Shown here piece after piece: positions 32,994 to 45,071 of a stretch of 64,000 nucleotides of DNA (positions are counted from its first letter, which is position 1; each line of letters starts with the position of its first letter). Origin of the DNA: Gambelia wislizenii (Eukaryota; Chordata; Lepidosauria; Squamata; Crotaphytidae). Where the stretch lies: the NCBI GenBank assembly GCA_030847615.1, contig JAUMIR010000001.1:264181187-264245186 (forward strand). Direction: 5' to 3'. Under the pieces are notes generated by a model that saw only the letters and a program-made list of their open reading frames with translations, did no database searches and had not been told where the DNA came from. The translations under genes and the position numbers were made by a program.

Positions 32994-33781
32994 GAGTTCA
33001 AAATGCTAAAGTTGTTGCACTCAATTAATGCAAGGGGGGAGAGAAGAAGAGGGAATTCTTCCCTTCCCATTAGGCTCAAGCAAAAGCAAACTGCTGCAGC
33101 CTCTCCAAGCTTGTGTGTTCTTCCTCATTATTAACTTTTGTCATGTTGACCACACCCTTACATCCTTAGCCGCATGTGTCCAAGTTTTCATCTGTGAACT
33201 GTTGGAAGGTATGCTGTTATGTAGTCTTTAATCCTTAAGTTCTTATGCCTTGCACAATTTCCAGTTGTGCTACTTGGAAACCTTCTGAATAACTTCCATT
33301 GTCTATGTGGCATCAAAAGTTTAGTCTAGAGCTATGTCAGAAACACTGACTGTGCAAGTACAACATAGAAGAAATAATCCAACGTATGGCAAGTTTTTCT
33401 TCAATGTGGTTTCCATTTCTTTTGTTTTCAAACAATAATTATCAATGTTTTAATTTTTCAAGTTCCTACTCCAGTGTATGAAGGGATTTATCGTTGACTG
33501 TTTCAGTTCCATGGATTTATTGTTATGACTGAGGATTTTTGTTTTTGTTTTTTTAAAAATAATAAAAATAAACCCAAAAATGAAAAGAAAAACTTTCAGG
33601 GAAAAGAAGGGTAATAAATAAATAAAGCAGTGAACAGAAATCAGCTCATGGGAATTAGACTCCAAGCCAGTGTAATCTTTTAAAACCTTTATTAAAAAGA
33701 AAAAAGACTATGACATGCTTACGTTACCTTGTTGTGCTGAAACACCCACATGTACTTGAATAAATAAAGGAGTACACAACT
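32994..33781. other. TMEFF2 intron, unassigned
   Basis: No supported feature. AT-rich at 33530-33640 with (AATAAATA) runs. Confidence 0.4.
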
Positions 33782-33985
33782 ACTGTTGTAGTAAGTAAAG
33801 TGCTGGAGTGGGACTGGAATCACTCAGGCTCAACTCTCCACTCAGCCATAGAGTCCATTGGGCACCCTAGGGGGCATCATTTGTTCTTAACCTAACCTAC
33901 CTCAGAGGGTTGTTAGGGGCATAAAAATGAGGAAGGGGACTATGTATGTTGTTCTGAAAAAAGGCAAACAATGAAATGATCATTT
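33782..33985 (+). mobile_element. tRNA-like SINE (type 2), old copy
   Basis: CACTCAGCCATAGAGTCCAT, TTAACCTAACCTACCTCAGA and GGGTTGTTAGGGGCATAAAA match a common lizard SINE body. A better-preserved A-box side is seen in the related copy at 46003-46200. Confidence 0.65.
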
Positions 33986-34931
33986 TTTAAAAAAATGATG
34001 TTTCAAATCATCACAGAGTAAACAAGGGCAATCCAACTGAAGAGCTGACAAAACCTTTTGAATAAACCTGTTGTACTGATGTACCCCAAACCACCATTGC
34101 AACTAGTTAATGAAGGAAAGGTGAGGGTGAGAATCCTATTGATGGCACACCCATGCACACCCATGTAATCCTGGATTACACGGGTGTATATCTTGTTTTG
34201 GACGTGTGCAAGGGGTGATTCGCTACTCTAGTAGTACAGTACACACCATCACAATCTTTCCCTCCGGGCAGCTGCCGAACCATGTGGGGCACTGCTACAG
34301 CTATTTTATGGCCAGCAGAGGGGGGAAACTAGGAGACTGATCTCATTTTTCTTCATTTGGCTGGAGCACTGTGGGCAAGATGAGCCAGCGTCCCTGTAGC
34401 TTATCCACCTCCCTCCCTTCTCTGGCCATTAAAAAGCCATAGAAGTGCCCCACGGGGCATGACCAAAAAAAACCCCTGCATGTTCAGGGCATTACACTCC
34501 ACACACCCAATGAAGGATCCCAGCCACTGATTATTCCCCCCTCCCCACTTATTCATGCTTGTCTGGCTGGAAGGAGACTTGGGGACATAATTGAAGATTT
34601 ACTCAAACTTTTTCTACACATCACTTTTCAGTTGTCTCGTAGCCATATTTTAACTAAGGCATGGAAGTAACCTTGGCTGCCAGCAAGCCCTGGAGAAATG
34701 TCTTGGCGTTTTCAGACTCCCAAATGCGAGTCAGCTTTCTGAGGGAAAATGAAGGGTTGCCTTTTTTTTTCTCTCTCTCTCTCTCTCTCTGCAAAGAGTA
34801 GCCATAGCTGTGCAGCCAGGGAAGGTTGATTCAGTGGCCCTCAGTCCTTGTGTTACCTCCACTGTCCTTTAGCAAAACAAATCTCATGTTCTCTTTCCCT
34901 TCTTCGCATCCCATTTCCCCATTGCTTTCAG
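33986..34931. other. TMEFF2 last intron, 3' part
   Basis: No repeat firmly assigned. A (TC)n microsatellite at 34764-34791 lies about 140 bp before the last acceptor and could add to the pyrimidine-rich context. Confidence 0.5.
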
Positions 34932-35028
34932 GAAATGTCCCAGGAGCAACCGAATCCACAGGCAGAAGCAAAACACAGGGCACTACAGTTCAGACAACAC
35001 AACCAGAGCATCAACCAGGTTAATTTAA
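34932..35028 (+). CDS. TMEFF2: TMEFF2 last coding exon: cytoplasmic tail and stop
   Basis: Acceptor TTGCTTTCAG|G joins in phase 2 to the exon ending at 24739. It encodes the 31-residue tail KCPRSNRIHRQKQNTGHYSS then DNTTRASTRLI and a TAA at 35026-35028. From memory it is identical to the mammalian tail. The tail is basic near the membrane, a segment proposed in the family to act as a G-protein-activating motif, and Ser/Thr-rich near the end. Confidence 0.96.
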
Positions 35029-35239
35029 AAGAGCGCATGTTTCCACAATGGCAAAAGTAAGCTGCAGAGAGCTTGGACTTTACAAAATACAGTATTATAG
35101 ACAAAAGATCTACACATGTTGCCTTGCATTTGTGGTAATCTACACCAATGAGAAAAAAACATGTACTACAGCTATATTTGATTATGTATGGATATATTTG
35201 AAATAGTATACATTGTCTTGATGTTTTTTCTGTAATGTA

Positions 35240-35245
35240 AATAAA
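35240..35245 (+). promoter_or_regulatory. Polyadenylation signal (proximal)
   Basis: AATAAA in TGTAAATAAACTATTTATAT, followed within 40 bp by T-rich GTTTTTTCTTTTTC, the layout of a cleavage/polyadenylation site about 210 bp after the TMEFF2 stop. Confidence 0.75.
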
Positions 35246-35297
35246 CTATTTATATCACACAATATAGTTTTTTCTTTTTCATGTATTTGTTATATAT

Positions 35298-35303
35298 AAT
35301 AAA
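35298..35303 (+). promoter_or_regulatory. Second polyadenylation signal
   Basis: AATAAA in TATATAATAAATACTCAG, 58 bp after the first. Could serve as an alternative site. Confidence 0.45.
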
Positions 35304-37244
35304 TACTCAGTGATGAGAAAAAAAAATTGCTTTCTTAAATTTGCTAAATCTGACAACTGTGTTATCTTCTGATCAGCCTGAGTTTATACAAGCATCTATT
35401 TACTATAGAAACAATAGCTTCATTCCCAAATTCGAAGTTCTTCCAGCATGGTCTAAAGAGGTGTGAGTTCTTGAGATATAGCTCCCCAGATTTTGCTGAT
35501 TGTTGTTGCTTCCACATCCTCTCATTGCATTCGGGGTACTGTTTGTAGCAAAGGGTTTTTTATTTGCTCTACAGCTCTTTTAAACATTTAAAAATGAGGG
35601 CACAGTTTGCTGAGGTGGGCCTTTGGGTTTGAAGGGCAAATTTTCTCCTCTGTTTTTTTTTTTTTTAAATTAGAGTTATAGTGCAAACATACCATTTCTC
35701 TGATGCCTTGATGCACTATGGCACCATAACACAAAAACAAATTTTAAAAGAGAAGAGAAGAAAAGGAAACATATAGTTCTGATATGTCCCAGAATTCAAA
35801 AGAAGCCTTCTTGAGGTTGATAATAAAGGGTTACAACTGATGCCTAGAAGTGCCAGAAAATAATCTGTGACAATAGAAATGTCATTTCCATATTATTATT
35901 ATTTTAAAAAGAGGGAACTACAGCTACTACAGCCTCTAACAATCTTTGTCCTGTCTCGAGAAGCCTGTGGTTAGGTTTCTTAAACAGTATTGAAGGTATA
36001 TAGGCAGCATAACTGTGCAGAACTGCAGCTAGTACTAGAAAACTCCACTACAGCTATTACCTCCTTCTGCATCTGTTATCCCAATGGGTTACTTTCTTTA
36101 GAGTTACTTCGGTGCTTTCTCTAATTTGTTAAAAACCTCTAAGGCCAGGTTGTACTCCCCAAAGCAACACACAAATTAAAACATATAAACAATATTGTAA
36201 TAAATAGCATGCGGAACAAATTAAATCAGGAGGAAAACAATCCGTGGAAACAGTGTGCAGAATTACATTTAAAATGCAACACCAGGACATAGAAACAAAG
36301 ATTTAATGGCCTGTCTAAAACCAAGAAAGAAAGAAAGAAAGTCAGTCAGTCTCAGCTCTCAAGGGAAGAAGTTGGAGTTGTTAACAAAACACCAAACTCT
36401 AGGTTAACAAAACAGTGAACAAGACCTGCCAGTCAAACCAAGGGAGAGTGGCTAGCCTCACGTAGCACCATTAGGGAGACTGGAAGAAGGCAAAAAATGG
36501 TGTCTGAATAGTGCAACAAGTGTTGTCCCCAGCAAAGGGTGCGGGGGGGGGGGGAAGACATATTGATTTTGCTCAGAGCAGCAAAATATCTTTGGGTAGC
36601 ATTGACCACATATGTGAGGACATTGGATTCCTTTCAGCCATGTATTCAGGGATGTGGCCCTCCCAATTATTTGTTAGATTGCATCTTCTGTTATATTTCA
36701 TTCATTTTCTGTGGTGATGGTGGGATGGTGATGGTGATTATGGAATTTATTTACCACTTACCAGAAAAAAATATCTTAAAATGCCAATAGGGCTGATGGA
36801 AATTGAAGTCCAATAACCTCTGGAGGATTCCACATTCCCTAAATCTTTATTTTTTTCTGAAAATCCTCCTTGAAAAGGGAGTACCTTGGTTTCTAAATTC
36901 AGTTACTGGTTGTGCAAGCGGGCAGCGAGTAGGTGTGAAAAGTAAGCTCACAAGCAAAAGTCAAACACAGCCCATCTTGATGTTACAGGAAGAAACCTCC
37001 AGCTTTTAATGACTAGAATGACTGAAACAGTTTCCTCTCTGCAGCATTAAAATGACTGGCTAACCAAAGTGAACAGGAATGTTAATCTGAAATGCCAAAG
37101 AAATGCTGTTTCTTCATAAACATGTTGCCACAACTTAGTCCTCTGTTGGAGAACATGAGAAAGCCACAAACAACAAGCAAAACATCTCACAGGTACACAA
37201 TCATTTCTTTTATTGCTGATGTTCAAGCAAAGAGTCCCATTTGG
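35304..37244. other. Intergenic DNA downstream of TMEFF2
   Basis: No gene supported. (GAAA)n/(GTCA)n at 36326-36350, a poly(G) run at 36542-36553, and at 36785-36842 a short old-repeat relic (see 10378). The first few hundred bases could belong to a longer 3' UTR. Confidence 0.45.
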
Positions 37245-37428
37245 GGCCTGTCTATACTGCAGAAATACAGCCGTTTGACTACTACTTTATAGTTTGGTGA
37301 AGAACGAGAGTTCTCTGATAGAAAAGGCTAAAAATCTCACAAAACTACAGATACCATGATTCCATAGGATAGAACTATAGTGGAGAAAGTGGTGTCAAAC
37401 TTCTGTATTTCTGCAATGTAGACAGGCT
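37245..37428. mobile_element. Short TIR element (CTGCAGAAATA type)
   Basis: 184 bp with ends GGCCTGTCTATACTGCAGAA and (reverse complement) AGCCTGTCTACATTGCAGAA. Interior AACTACAGATACCATGATTC is shared with 38885-43100 and 46310-46535. No target duplication certain. Confidence 0.75.
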
Positions 37429-38884
37429 CCTCATATGTAACCAAAAACAACACCACTTTCACTCATGAGGAAGGTATCAGCAGGCTTAGGGAAAAGTTAA
37501 GTTGTGTAGAAGTGGAAACATAGTGTGGAGGGGGGGGGGAAATATGCAGGTGAACTATCCCCTCCTCTCCCCAGAAAAAAACATACCAGTGATGATGACT
37601 CCCTACAAGGAAGGGCAGAAAGCCAAGGTAATGTAGCATCCTGGCAGGATTTTGTCCAGCCAACACTCCACACTACAACATTTTGTTGTAGGATTTGTTT
37701 GTAATGATCCAATTCTAGTATGTCTAATACAACAGGACCAAAAATCCACCTGTTAAGACTTCAGAGGGGCAAAGGAAAGGATATTCATTGAAAAGAACTG
37801 AAACCCATGCTCCCAAAGTGTTGTTTAACCCACACAGATGGCCTAGTTCAAAGCTGACCTAGTTCACAGCTATTATTCTTTTGAGACACGGCTACACCAC
37901 CATTCACAGTTATCATTTCTGAATTAGATCCAGGCAATTCTGTGCATATTTTTCTTGGACAATTCAACCGGATGTGCCCATTAATTTAGCATGGACAGAA
38001 CTGCCATCTTGCAGCTTGATTCTAGCAAAGTTTACTTGGAGTGAAGAACCACTGGTTTCCATGGGATTTACTTCAGAGCAAACATGGTAAGGAGACTACA
38101 GACATGAATTTATTTTCCCCTTCATCAAATCCATACTTTCCCCACCATACTTTTTTCCTCACTAGCAAATCCATACTTTCAAGAAAAATTATATAAACAC
38201 CACCCTTTGGTCCACCTTAGTCTCTATTCCTTACACTCCTGTTTAACTATAATGCAAATTAAGAGACTACAGGTGGTTAGGATGGTGGAGTTTGCTTTGA
38301 TGTTGCTGTGATGAATTTCACTGGTAACAGTATGTTAACTCTCACTATAAAACAAAACTTGCAGCTACGACAAAAAAAAGTGCATTTATAGTCAAGAGGG
38401 ACACAAGACAGTTAATGGTGCATCTGATGTGGGATGAGAGGAGAGACAGCCTTTAATCATTTTATTTCAAAGGAGCTTTAGAGATCTTTTGAAGATAAAT
38501 TACTTCCCTGAGCTTTATCGGAACAGAATAAGAGGCAAAGAGAATTTCCATTCACCTTTCATCCATCCCCTGATCTCTAGGTTAAACTAGGCATATGCTT
38601 ACAGATAGGCTCAAATGTACAGATCCACAGCTATACCAAGGATGGTGCACACAGCTGGGATATGGTTACAGATCTAGTGCTATAGCAGCAAATTTTGAAG
38701 TTCAGGACCCCTCATAATCAAGTCCTCATAGCTATGCTTCCAAAGAGAATTCAGAACAAATCAGGCAGCTGTGTTGATCCATATCAACAAACCCAGTCAA
38801 GCAGTTTTCACTTTCAAAGGGAGCAGTTCTTTTTTAAAGCTAATGGATCTTAACTGGCTATTCAAGACCAAGCCAACCTACCAT
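37429..38884. other. Intergenic, unassigned
   Basis: 38018-38095 resembles the short repeat at 9876-9964. No other supported feature. Confidence 0.4.
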
Positions 38885-39313
38885 GACAGGCTGTTGCTAC
38901 ACTGCAGAAATAATGCAGTTAGACACTGCTTTAACTATCATTGTTTCATCCTATGGAATCCTGGGAATTGAAGTTTGTTGTGGCACCAGAGCTCTCTGAC
39001 AGAGAAAGCAAAATACCTCACAAAACTTCTCCTCTCTGGCTTTTCTTCGCAAACGAAGATTCAGGAAGGACTCATCCTGCGCTTTCTGCAAGCGCGCTGA
39101 TGACTAAAAAGGCCAATCCGAGATAAACAAGTCCAATTGAAAGAGGCACAGCAGAAGGTCTCCTTGGGTGATGTTTTTGGGTTGTGATTCTTTCTGTGTT
39201 GTAGTTTCTCTTCAAGACTTGTTCAGCGTGAGTTCTCAGATAAGGCTGCAGCATTGTGGATAGTGCGTCTCCATGCCTCCCGATGTGAGGCCAGGGTGGA
39301 CCATTGTTGGTGA

Positions 39314-40852
39314 TCAATTTGGCCGAGCCTGAGAGGTTGTTTCAAGGGAGTCTTTGTATCGCTTTTTTGGAGCACCCTTCTTACGCTGACCCGTGGCGAG
39401 TTCACCGTAGAGTAGTATTTTTGGGAGGCAATGGTCCTCCATCCTAGAAACGTGCCCTGCCCAGCGCAGCTGTGTTCTCAATATCATGGCCTCAATGCTG
39501 GTGATCCCTGCTTGCTCAAGGACAGAAACATTCGTCACATAGTCAGTCCAGTGTATATTTAGGATTGTGCATAGACAGCGCTGATGAAAGCATTCGAGGA
39601 GTTGTAGATGGTGGCGATAGGTGACCCCTGTTTCAGATCCATAAAGGAGGATAGACAGTACAATGGCTCTATACACACTGACTTTTGTGCTTTGCCTCAG
39701 GTGTTTATTGCTCCAGACTCTTTTGTGAAGTCTTCCAAATGCAGCATATGCCTTTGCTAATCTGTGATCGATCTCTTTGTCAATCTTGGCATCTGAGGAG
39801 ATGATGCTTCCCAGGTAGGTGAACTGCTGAACGGACTTGAGCACAGATATGCCAACGGCAATGTGGGGATGGTGGTGTTCGTCCTGTGGTGCAGACTGGT
39901 AAAGAACTTCCATTTTCTTCAGGTTGACTTCCAGCCCAAACAGCTCTGCAGCTGTTGCAAAGCAGGATGTTAGGCGCTGCAGAGCTGCTTCTGTGTGGGC
40001 AACAAGGGCAGCAGCATCAGCGAAGAGCAGCTCACGGACTCGATAGTTTTGAGTCTTAGTGTGAGCCCTCAGGCGGCTTAAGTTAAAGAAGCTACCATCA
40101 GTACGGTAACATATATAGATGCCGTCATCTTCTTCAAGCTCTGTCGTAGTCCTTTGCAGCATGATGCTGAAGAAGATTGTAGATAAAGTTGGTGCAAGAA
40201 CACAAGCTTGCTTCACTCCATTAGTTATTAGAAAGGGCTCTGAAAGAGCATCGCCATATCTGACTTGACCACGCTGCCCCTCGTGTAGCAAGATAATCAT
40301 TTTAAGGAATTTGGGGGGACATCCTAGTCTTTCCAGGATCTGATACAGACCTGTTCTACTCACAGTGTCGAAGGCTTTGGTGAGGTCGATAAATGTTACA
40401 TAGAGACCCTTGTTCTGCTCCCTACATTTTTCTTGCAGTTGTCTAAGGGCAAATACCATGTCTGTAGTACTCCTATTGGCTCTGAAGCCACATTGGCTTT
40501 CAGGGAGAAGTTCTATTGCAATAGCAGGAACTAATCTGTTCAGGAGTATCCTTGCAAGGATTTTTCCAACAATAGAGAGCAGTGTTATGCCTCGATAGTT
40601 TGAGCAATCGTATTGTGCTCCTCTTTTCTTGTACAGGGTGATGATGACTGCATCTCAGAGGTCTAATGGCAGTTCCCCTTTTCCCCAGCAATTCACAAGG
40701 AATTTGTGGAATTTTTCGTGGAGTGCATGACCTCCGTGTTTCCAAACTTCAGGTGGGATTCCATCAATCCCAGCTGCCTTGCCGTTTTTCATCTGCTGTA
40801 TGGCCTTAAGGGTCTCTTCCAAAGTGGGAGCTATGTCCAATTCATTTTTCAT
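39314..40852 (-). pseudogene. LINE copy B, reverse transcriptase (FADA mutant, frameshifted)
   Basis: 40852-40655 holds the N-terminal RT blocks (LDIAPTLEETLKAIQQMKNG, GKAAGIDGIPPEVWKHGG), then a stop/frameshift. 40459-39314 holds LYVTFIDLTKAFDTVSRTG, NGVKQACVLAPTLSTIFFSI, LLFADAAALVAHTEA and the C-terminal GHVSRMEDHCLPKILLYGEL. Asp-Ala replaces the catalytic Asp-Asp pair, as in copy A. A frameshift near 39320 moves the zinc-knuckle region to another frame. Confidence 0.86.
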
Positions 40853-40858
40853 TGGTTT

Positions 40859-42220
40859 TTATATCATATGTTGGATAGCTGAGCCTTGGACTACTCGGTT
40901 GGCGCTAAAGAGACTTTGAAAATGTTCAGCCCATCGATTCAGGATGGAGGCTTTATCAGTAATTAATGTTTGACCATCTGTACTGTATAAGGAGCTTTGG
41001 ACCTGATAAGTAGGTCCAAACACTGCTTTAAGAGCTTCATAAAATCCTCTATGATCACCCAGATCTGCACAGCATTGTGTCTTTTCTGCTATATTGTTCC
41101 ACCACTTGTTCTGCATGTCTCGGAGTTTTTGTTGAAGTTTACTACATGTGAGGCGGAAAGCTGCTTTTCTTACATGGCAGGTTGGCTGGGCGAGGTATGC
41201 CTGGTGAGCAGTTCTCTTCTTTGCCAACAGCTCCTGGATCTCTTGGTTGTTTTCATCAAACCAGTCTTGATTTTTCTTGTGGGAGAACCCGAGGGGTTCT
41301 TCTGCAGACTGGAGGATACTGTTTTTGATATGTTGCCAAAGCACTGTAGGAGAAGGATCTGTAGGATGGTCTTCAAGTTTCGTTTGTAGATTTGCCTGGA
41401 AGTTGTCTCTCATGGTAGCTTGTTGAAGATTGTTGACTTGGAGTCTCTTCTTTAAGATGCCACCCCTCTTAGGTTTGAACTTAAGATGAAGATTTAGTTT
41501 ACATCTGATGAGGCAATGATCTGTTTGGCATTCTGCACTGGGCATCACTCGGGTATGACGGACATCACGAATGTCTCTCTGGCAGACTAGAACGTAATCA
41601 ATGAGGTGCCAATGTTTGGATCGGGGATGCATCCAGGTTGTCTTCAAGCTATCTTTCTGCTGAAAGATAGTGCTTGTAATAGTCAGCTGTTGTTCTGCAT
41701 AGAACTCTAGCAGGAGGCGTCTGTTATCATTGCAATTTCCAACACCATGCTTGCCTAAGACACCTTTCCAGGCTTCGGAGTTCTTTCCTACTCTGGCATT
41801 GAAGTCACCAAGGATAATAATTTTATCTTCTACAGGGACTTTTTGTATGAGTTGACGTAGGTCTGTGTAGAATTTGTCTTTCTCTACAGGGTCAGCTTGC
41901 ATAGTTGGGGCATATATACTAAAGAGAACAACATGTGAGAGGAGTAAGGAAATAATACGATCAGAGTGTACTGTTGGCAAGGTTTCGAGTTTGGAGGCAA
42001 TGGAGTTTTTAATCATAAAGCCTACTCCTGAAAGATGTTTTTCGGTTTTGGGTTTGCCAGACCAGTAAAGTGTGTAGCTGGCACCATGTTCTTTAAGGCT
42101 GCCTTCCTCATGGAAGCAAACTTCACTAAGAGCAGCGATGTCAATGTTAAGTCGTGATAGTTCATGCGCTATTAGGGCAGAACGACGCTCAGGCCATCCA
42201 CTATCTTCAGAGTCTTGCAT
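40859..42220 (-). pseudogene. LINE copy B, APE endonuclease and linker
   Basis: 453-residue frame, the longest endonuclease half of the three copies. Shows LNIDIAALSEVCFHEEG, YAPTMQADPVEKDKFYTDLR, ILGDFNARVGKNSEAWKG, HPRSKHWHLIDYVLVCQRDI and AECQTDHCLIRCKLN with the catalytic Asp-His kept. The frame runs on through RWAEHFQSLFSANRVVQG and stops at QHMI, where copies A and C read Gln. Confidence 0.88.
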
Positions 42221-43100
42221 GGTTCTGATGTTCCAGCATGCAAGTGTCAGTTTATTTACACCTTTGGAGGCTGGTGTGTGCCTTTGTTTCTTTGCCTTGG
42301 TTTGACCGCATCAGAAGATGCCCGTTGGCCGTGGCTAGCCAACCAGTTAGTTGGGGATGAGCTTTCGTTAGGCCACCTTTTCTAGCCCCCTCTCCATATG
42401 GAGCAAGCAGTGCTTTCCTTTTAAAATGCTGCTTGGTCGTTCAGGATGCTGCCGAACAAGACTGTCATCTCCTGGGTCAGCCTCGAGTGACCAATGTCCT
42501 GAACTGCCTGCATGCAGGGTTGGATCTGCGGCTTCCAGTGCATCTTTACACCTGCTGTTTTGTCCCTCGCCTATCACTACAGGGCTTTTTTGGAACTGGA
42601 TTTGTCCTTCGAGCCTGTGCAATGGATTTTTCTGGTGGAGCACAGCGTGCACAGAACTGGCCTCACCCTTTAAACCAAAGGTTCATCTGCTGTGGCCTTG
42701 CAAGCATGGATGGTAGCAGCGATGTCCTTGGGTCGTAGGTTTCCTTCTCTTAGATGGTTGACCTTACAGGGTTGGACAAGCACCATCTGCCCGGGTTTGG
42801 GATTAGAGTTTTCCTTCTCCTAGGACGGTTGCCACAAGGCTAGAGATCCCATCCTGCCCTTTGACGCTCTTTGTCAGACCCTTTGGTTTTGACCTGTCTG
42901 GCATGGGAGACTCTACCAGTGGCTTTATGCCACTGCCAGCATAGCTCAAAACATCATTAGGGTACGCAAGCCTCTCTCCCACAACAAGGGGGCGTCAATG
43001 GAGAGGCTCACAAAACTACAAATCCCATAATTCCATATCATTGAGCCATGGCAGTTAAAGCAGTGACAAACTGCATTATTTTTGCAGTGTGGCAGCAGCT

Positions 43101-43635
43101 ACAGTTTGCATTATAACAGGGTAGCTCTGAACAATATATAATGGCTGGGAATGACCTATCTCTCCCCCTCCAACCATCACCGGTTACTCTTGCAAGTTTC
43201 AGCTATGTTCAGAGAGGAGAGGGGAAACTTGGCACCATCTCTGCTAATTAAAATGTCCTGGTTCTGTGAGCTTTAGCTCTACTGCACCATTGTGTACACC
43301 GTGACTGTAGTGAACCCACTGTAAGCTTATTCTGGCATGGTGCTTGAACAGGGTATATGAACAGAGGGAAGAGGCACAGAGCCATGCATTCCAGCTCTGC
43401 CCCAATTTCTATGACCTTCCAATGTTGAATGGAGAAGTCTTCCCCTCACTCCATCAATTTACAAAAGCATTGCCAAGAATGGGGGAGGAATCATGCAGGA
43501 GGCTGCTTCCTTTCAGCCTGAAAAGCTCTGGCAAAATGACCATTTAAAGTTCTCTTGCCTTACTCCTTAGACAAGTGTCCCTGATTGGTCATGATCTCTC
43601 ATCACACCCAATGCAAGGAGCATTGCCATGACTCC
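43101..43635. other. Intergenic, unassigned
   Basis: Nothing supported. Confidence 0.4.
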
Positions 43636-44147
43636 AGGACTTTATCAGACTAGCCTCTAAAAACATTCTTTTGCCAGCATAATTAAATCCATTTTTATGC
43701 CAGCAAGGGAATGCCTCCCACCACACTTACCTTTGTCTCCCAGAAAAGGCTTCCTGGCCATCAATTTATTTCTCAAAAATAAAACAAAAAACAACACACA
43801 AAAAGTTTTTAAAAGGACATACAGACACTTAAAAACTTCCAAGTAACCCAGGGAGGGTCATAAAAAGTGTGTCACTTACCTGGATGTTGCAATCTCACTT
43901 GAAAGTGTTTACTCCAAATTGGCCATTCACGCTGCATGCAGGAGTTAAATGGCACAAAGTTTCAAACTCCAGCAATGCCAGCACTAAAGCGCCAATGGAG
44001 ATCAATTGATGGCTTCAGCTGTCAATAAAAAGGGATGCATTTTGACCAGGACATAAACGTGAAAGGACGTCGTCGTCTGATATGCGCACCCTTCACGTTT
44101 ATGTGGCGTCATTATGATGCCGTATTTAGTGTGTCTGATAAAGTCCT
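43636..44147. mobile_element. Non-autonomous TIR element with internal hairpin (GACTTTATCA family)
   Basis: Ends AGGACTTTATCAGACTAGCC and (reverse complement) AGGACTTTATCAGACACACT share their first 15 bases. Near the right end CATAAACGTGAA and TTCACGTTTATG (about 44053-44103) form a perfect 12-bp inner stem. No transposase. Confidence 0.78.
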
Positions 44148-44392
44148 AATACTTGCCCTCCAGTGATATCACATACATAAGGCAATACCTGATTGGGTGA
44201 GATCACTCAGGAAGGAAAACTCATGTGAACCCAGCTGTTGTGCACTGCAATTTGCAAATGAAATTGTCTCATCTCCTCCCTCCCTCCTTCTTCCTCCTTA
44301 CAAATTAAAGGGGAAGTGGAGATAAGAGTATACAAGCTAAAGGTATGCACCTACACATTCTTGTAATAATAAACCACAGTTTGGAGATAGAT

Positions 44393-44575
44393 CATAATTC
44401 AGTGATACTGCAAATGCTTCACATGCAGAAGGTCCCAGGTTCAATCCTTGGCATCTCTGCTTAAACAAATCAGGCAGCAAGTGACAAGAAAGACCTCATA
44501 AAGCTGCTGCCAGCCAGAGTAGACAATACTAAGCTAGTGGGACAAACACTCTGTGATCTGGTGGTGCAAGGCCAC
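44393..44575 (+). mobile_element. tRNA-derived SINE (type 3)
   Basis: ACATGCAGAAGGTCCCAGGT then TCAATCCTTGGCATCTC (B box GGTTCAATCC), GCTGCTGCCAGCCAGAGTAG and ACAATACTAAGCTAGTGGGA. This is a widespread lizard/snake SINE body. Confidence 0.82.
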
Positions 44576-45071
44576 ATCCAACGCAACCCAATGCAATCTA
44601 TTATCATTTGTATAGACGTTCTTGGGATCTTCTTTGCTCATAATGGGTTGAGCCCAGATTTAAGCATGTGAATAAAAGCCTGGCTTGTGGAAGCAGACTG
44701 TGCTACCTCCCCCAAAAAATGATTCACAAAATGTTGAGTCCCAGCTGAATGGCGTGGGCAATGCTACATGTGGGGAAGGGGATCCCTGAAAACTAGACAA
44801 AGGTACCTCTTGTAGTCAAGCCCTTCCATCCACAAAAGGTGGGGCCTTCATCCCATTGCACACATTGCATACAGGATTCGTGGGCTGTTGTGATTCCCCC
44901 CCCCCCGAATGGACAGACAGATGAAAAACTGTCTTTCTTGTTGTTCATATAACACAAACACCCCCTCCCCATAACAACAAGAGTTTCTCATATTCCTTGC
45001 TGGGGGGCGGGGGAGTTCAGTGGCACGTGAAAACTTTTTTTTTTTAATTCTAGCAAGCCTTGAGGGAATTC
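44576..45071. other. Intergenic, unassigned
   Basis: Nothing supported. Poly(C) at 44897-44907 and poly(T) at 45035-45045. Confidence 0.4.

Larger units (their letters stand above)
35029..35303 (+). other. TMEFF2: TMEFF2 3' UTR (proximal)
   Basis: AT-rich untranslated region after the stop, with TATATTTGATTATGTATGG and CATTGTCTTGATGTTTTTTC, which resembles the mammalian TMEFF2 3' UTR from memory. Ends near two AATAAA signals. A longer 3' UTR cannot be excluded. Confidence 0.75.
39028..43006 (-). mobile_element. APE-type LINE, near full-length copy B
   Basis: Flanked by identical 11-bp duplications CTCACAAAACT (39017-39027 and 43007-43017). Same layout as copies A and C and similar length. 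The linker between endonuclease and RT is intact at the Trp codon that is a stop in A and C, but a Gln codon a little downstream is a stop here. The RT box is FADA, as in A. Confidence 0.94.
38889..43093. mobile_element. Short TIR element split by LINE copy B
   Basis: The two parts 38889-39027 and 43007-43093 form one element with ends GGCTGTTGCTACACTGCAGA and (reverse complement) GCTGCTGCCACACTGCAAAA. Interior CCTATGGAATCCTGGGAATT and CAAAACTACAAATCCC is shared with 37245 and 46310. The LINE interrupts it at CTCACAAAACT. Confidence 0.8.

Noticed and set aside
34764..34791. Pyrimidine tract as a splice signal of another exon
   Set aside because: It is a plain (TC)n microsatellite and no AG-bounded coding exon follows within a short distance; the real acceptor is at 34931.
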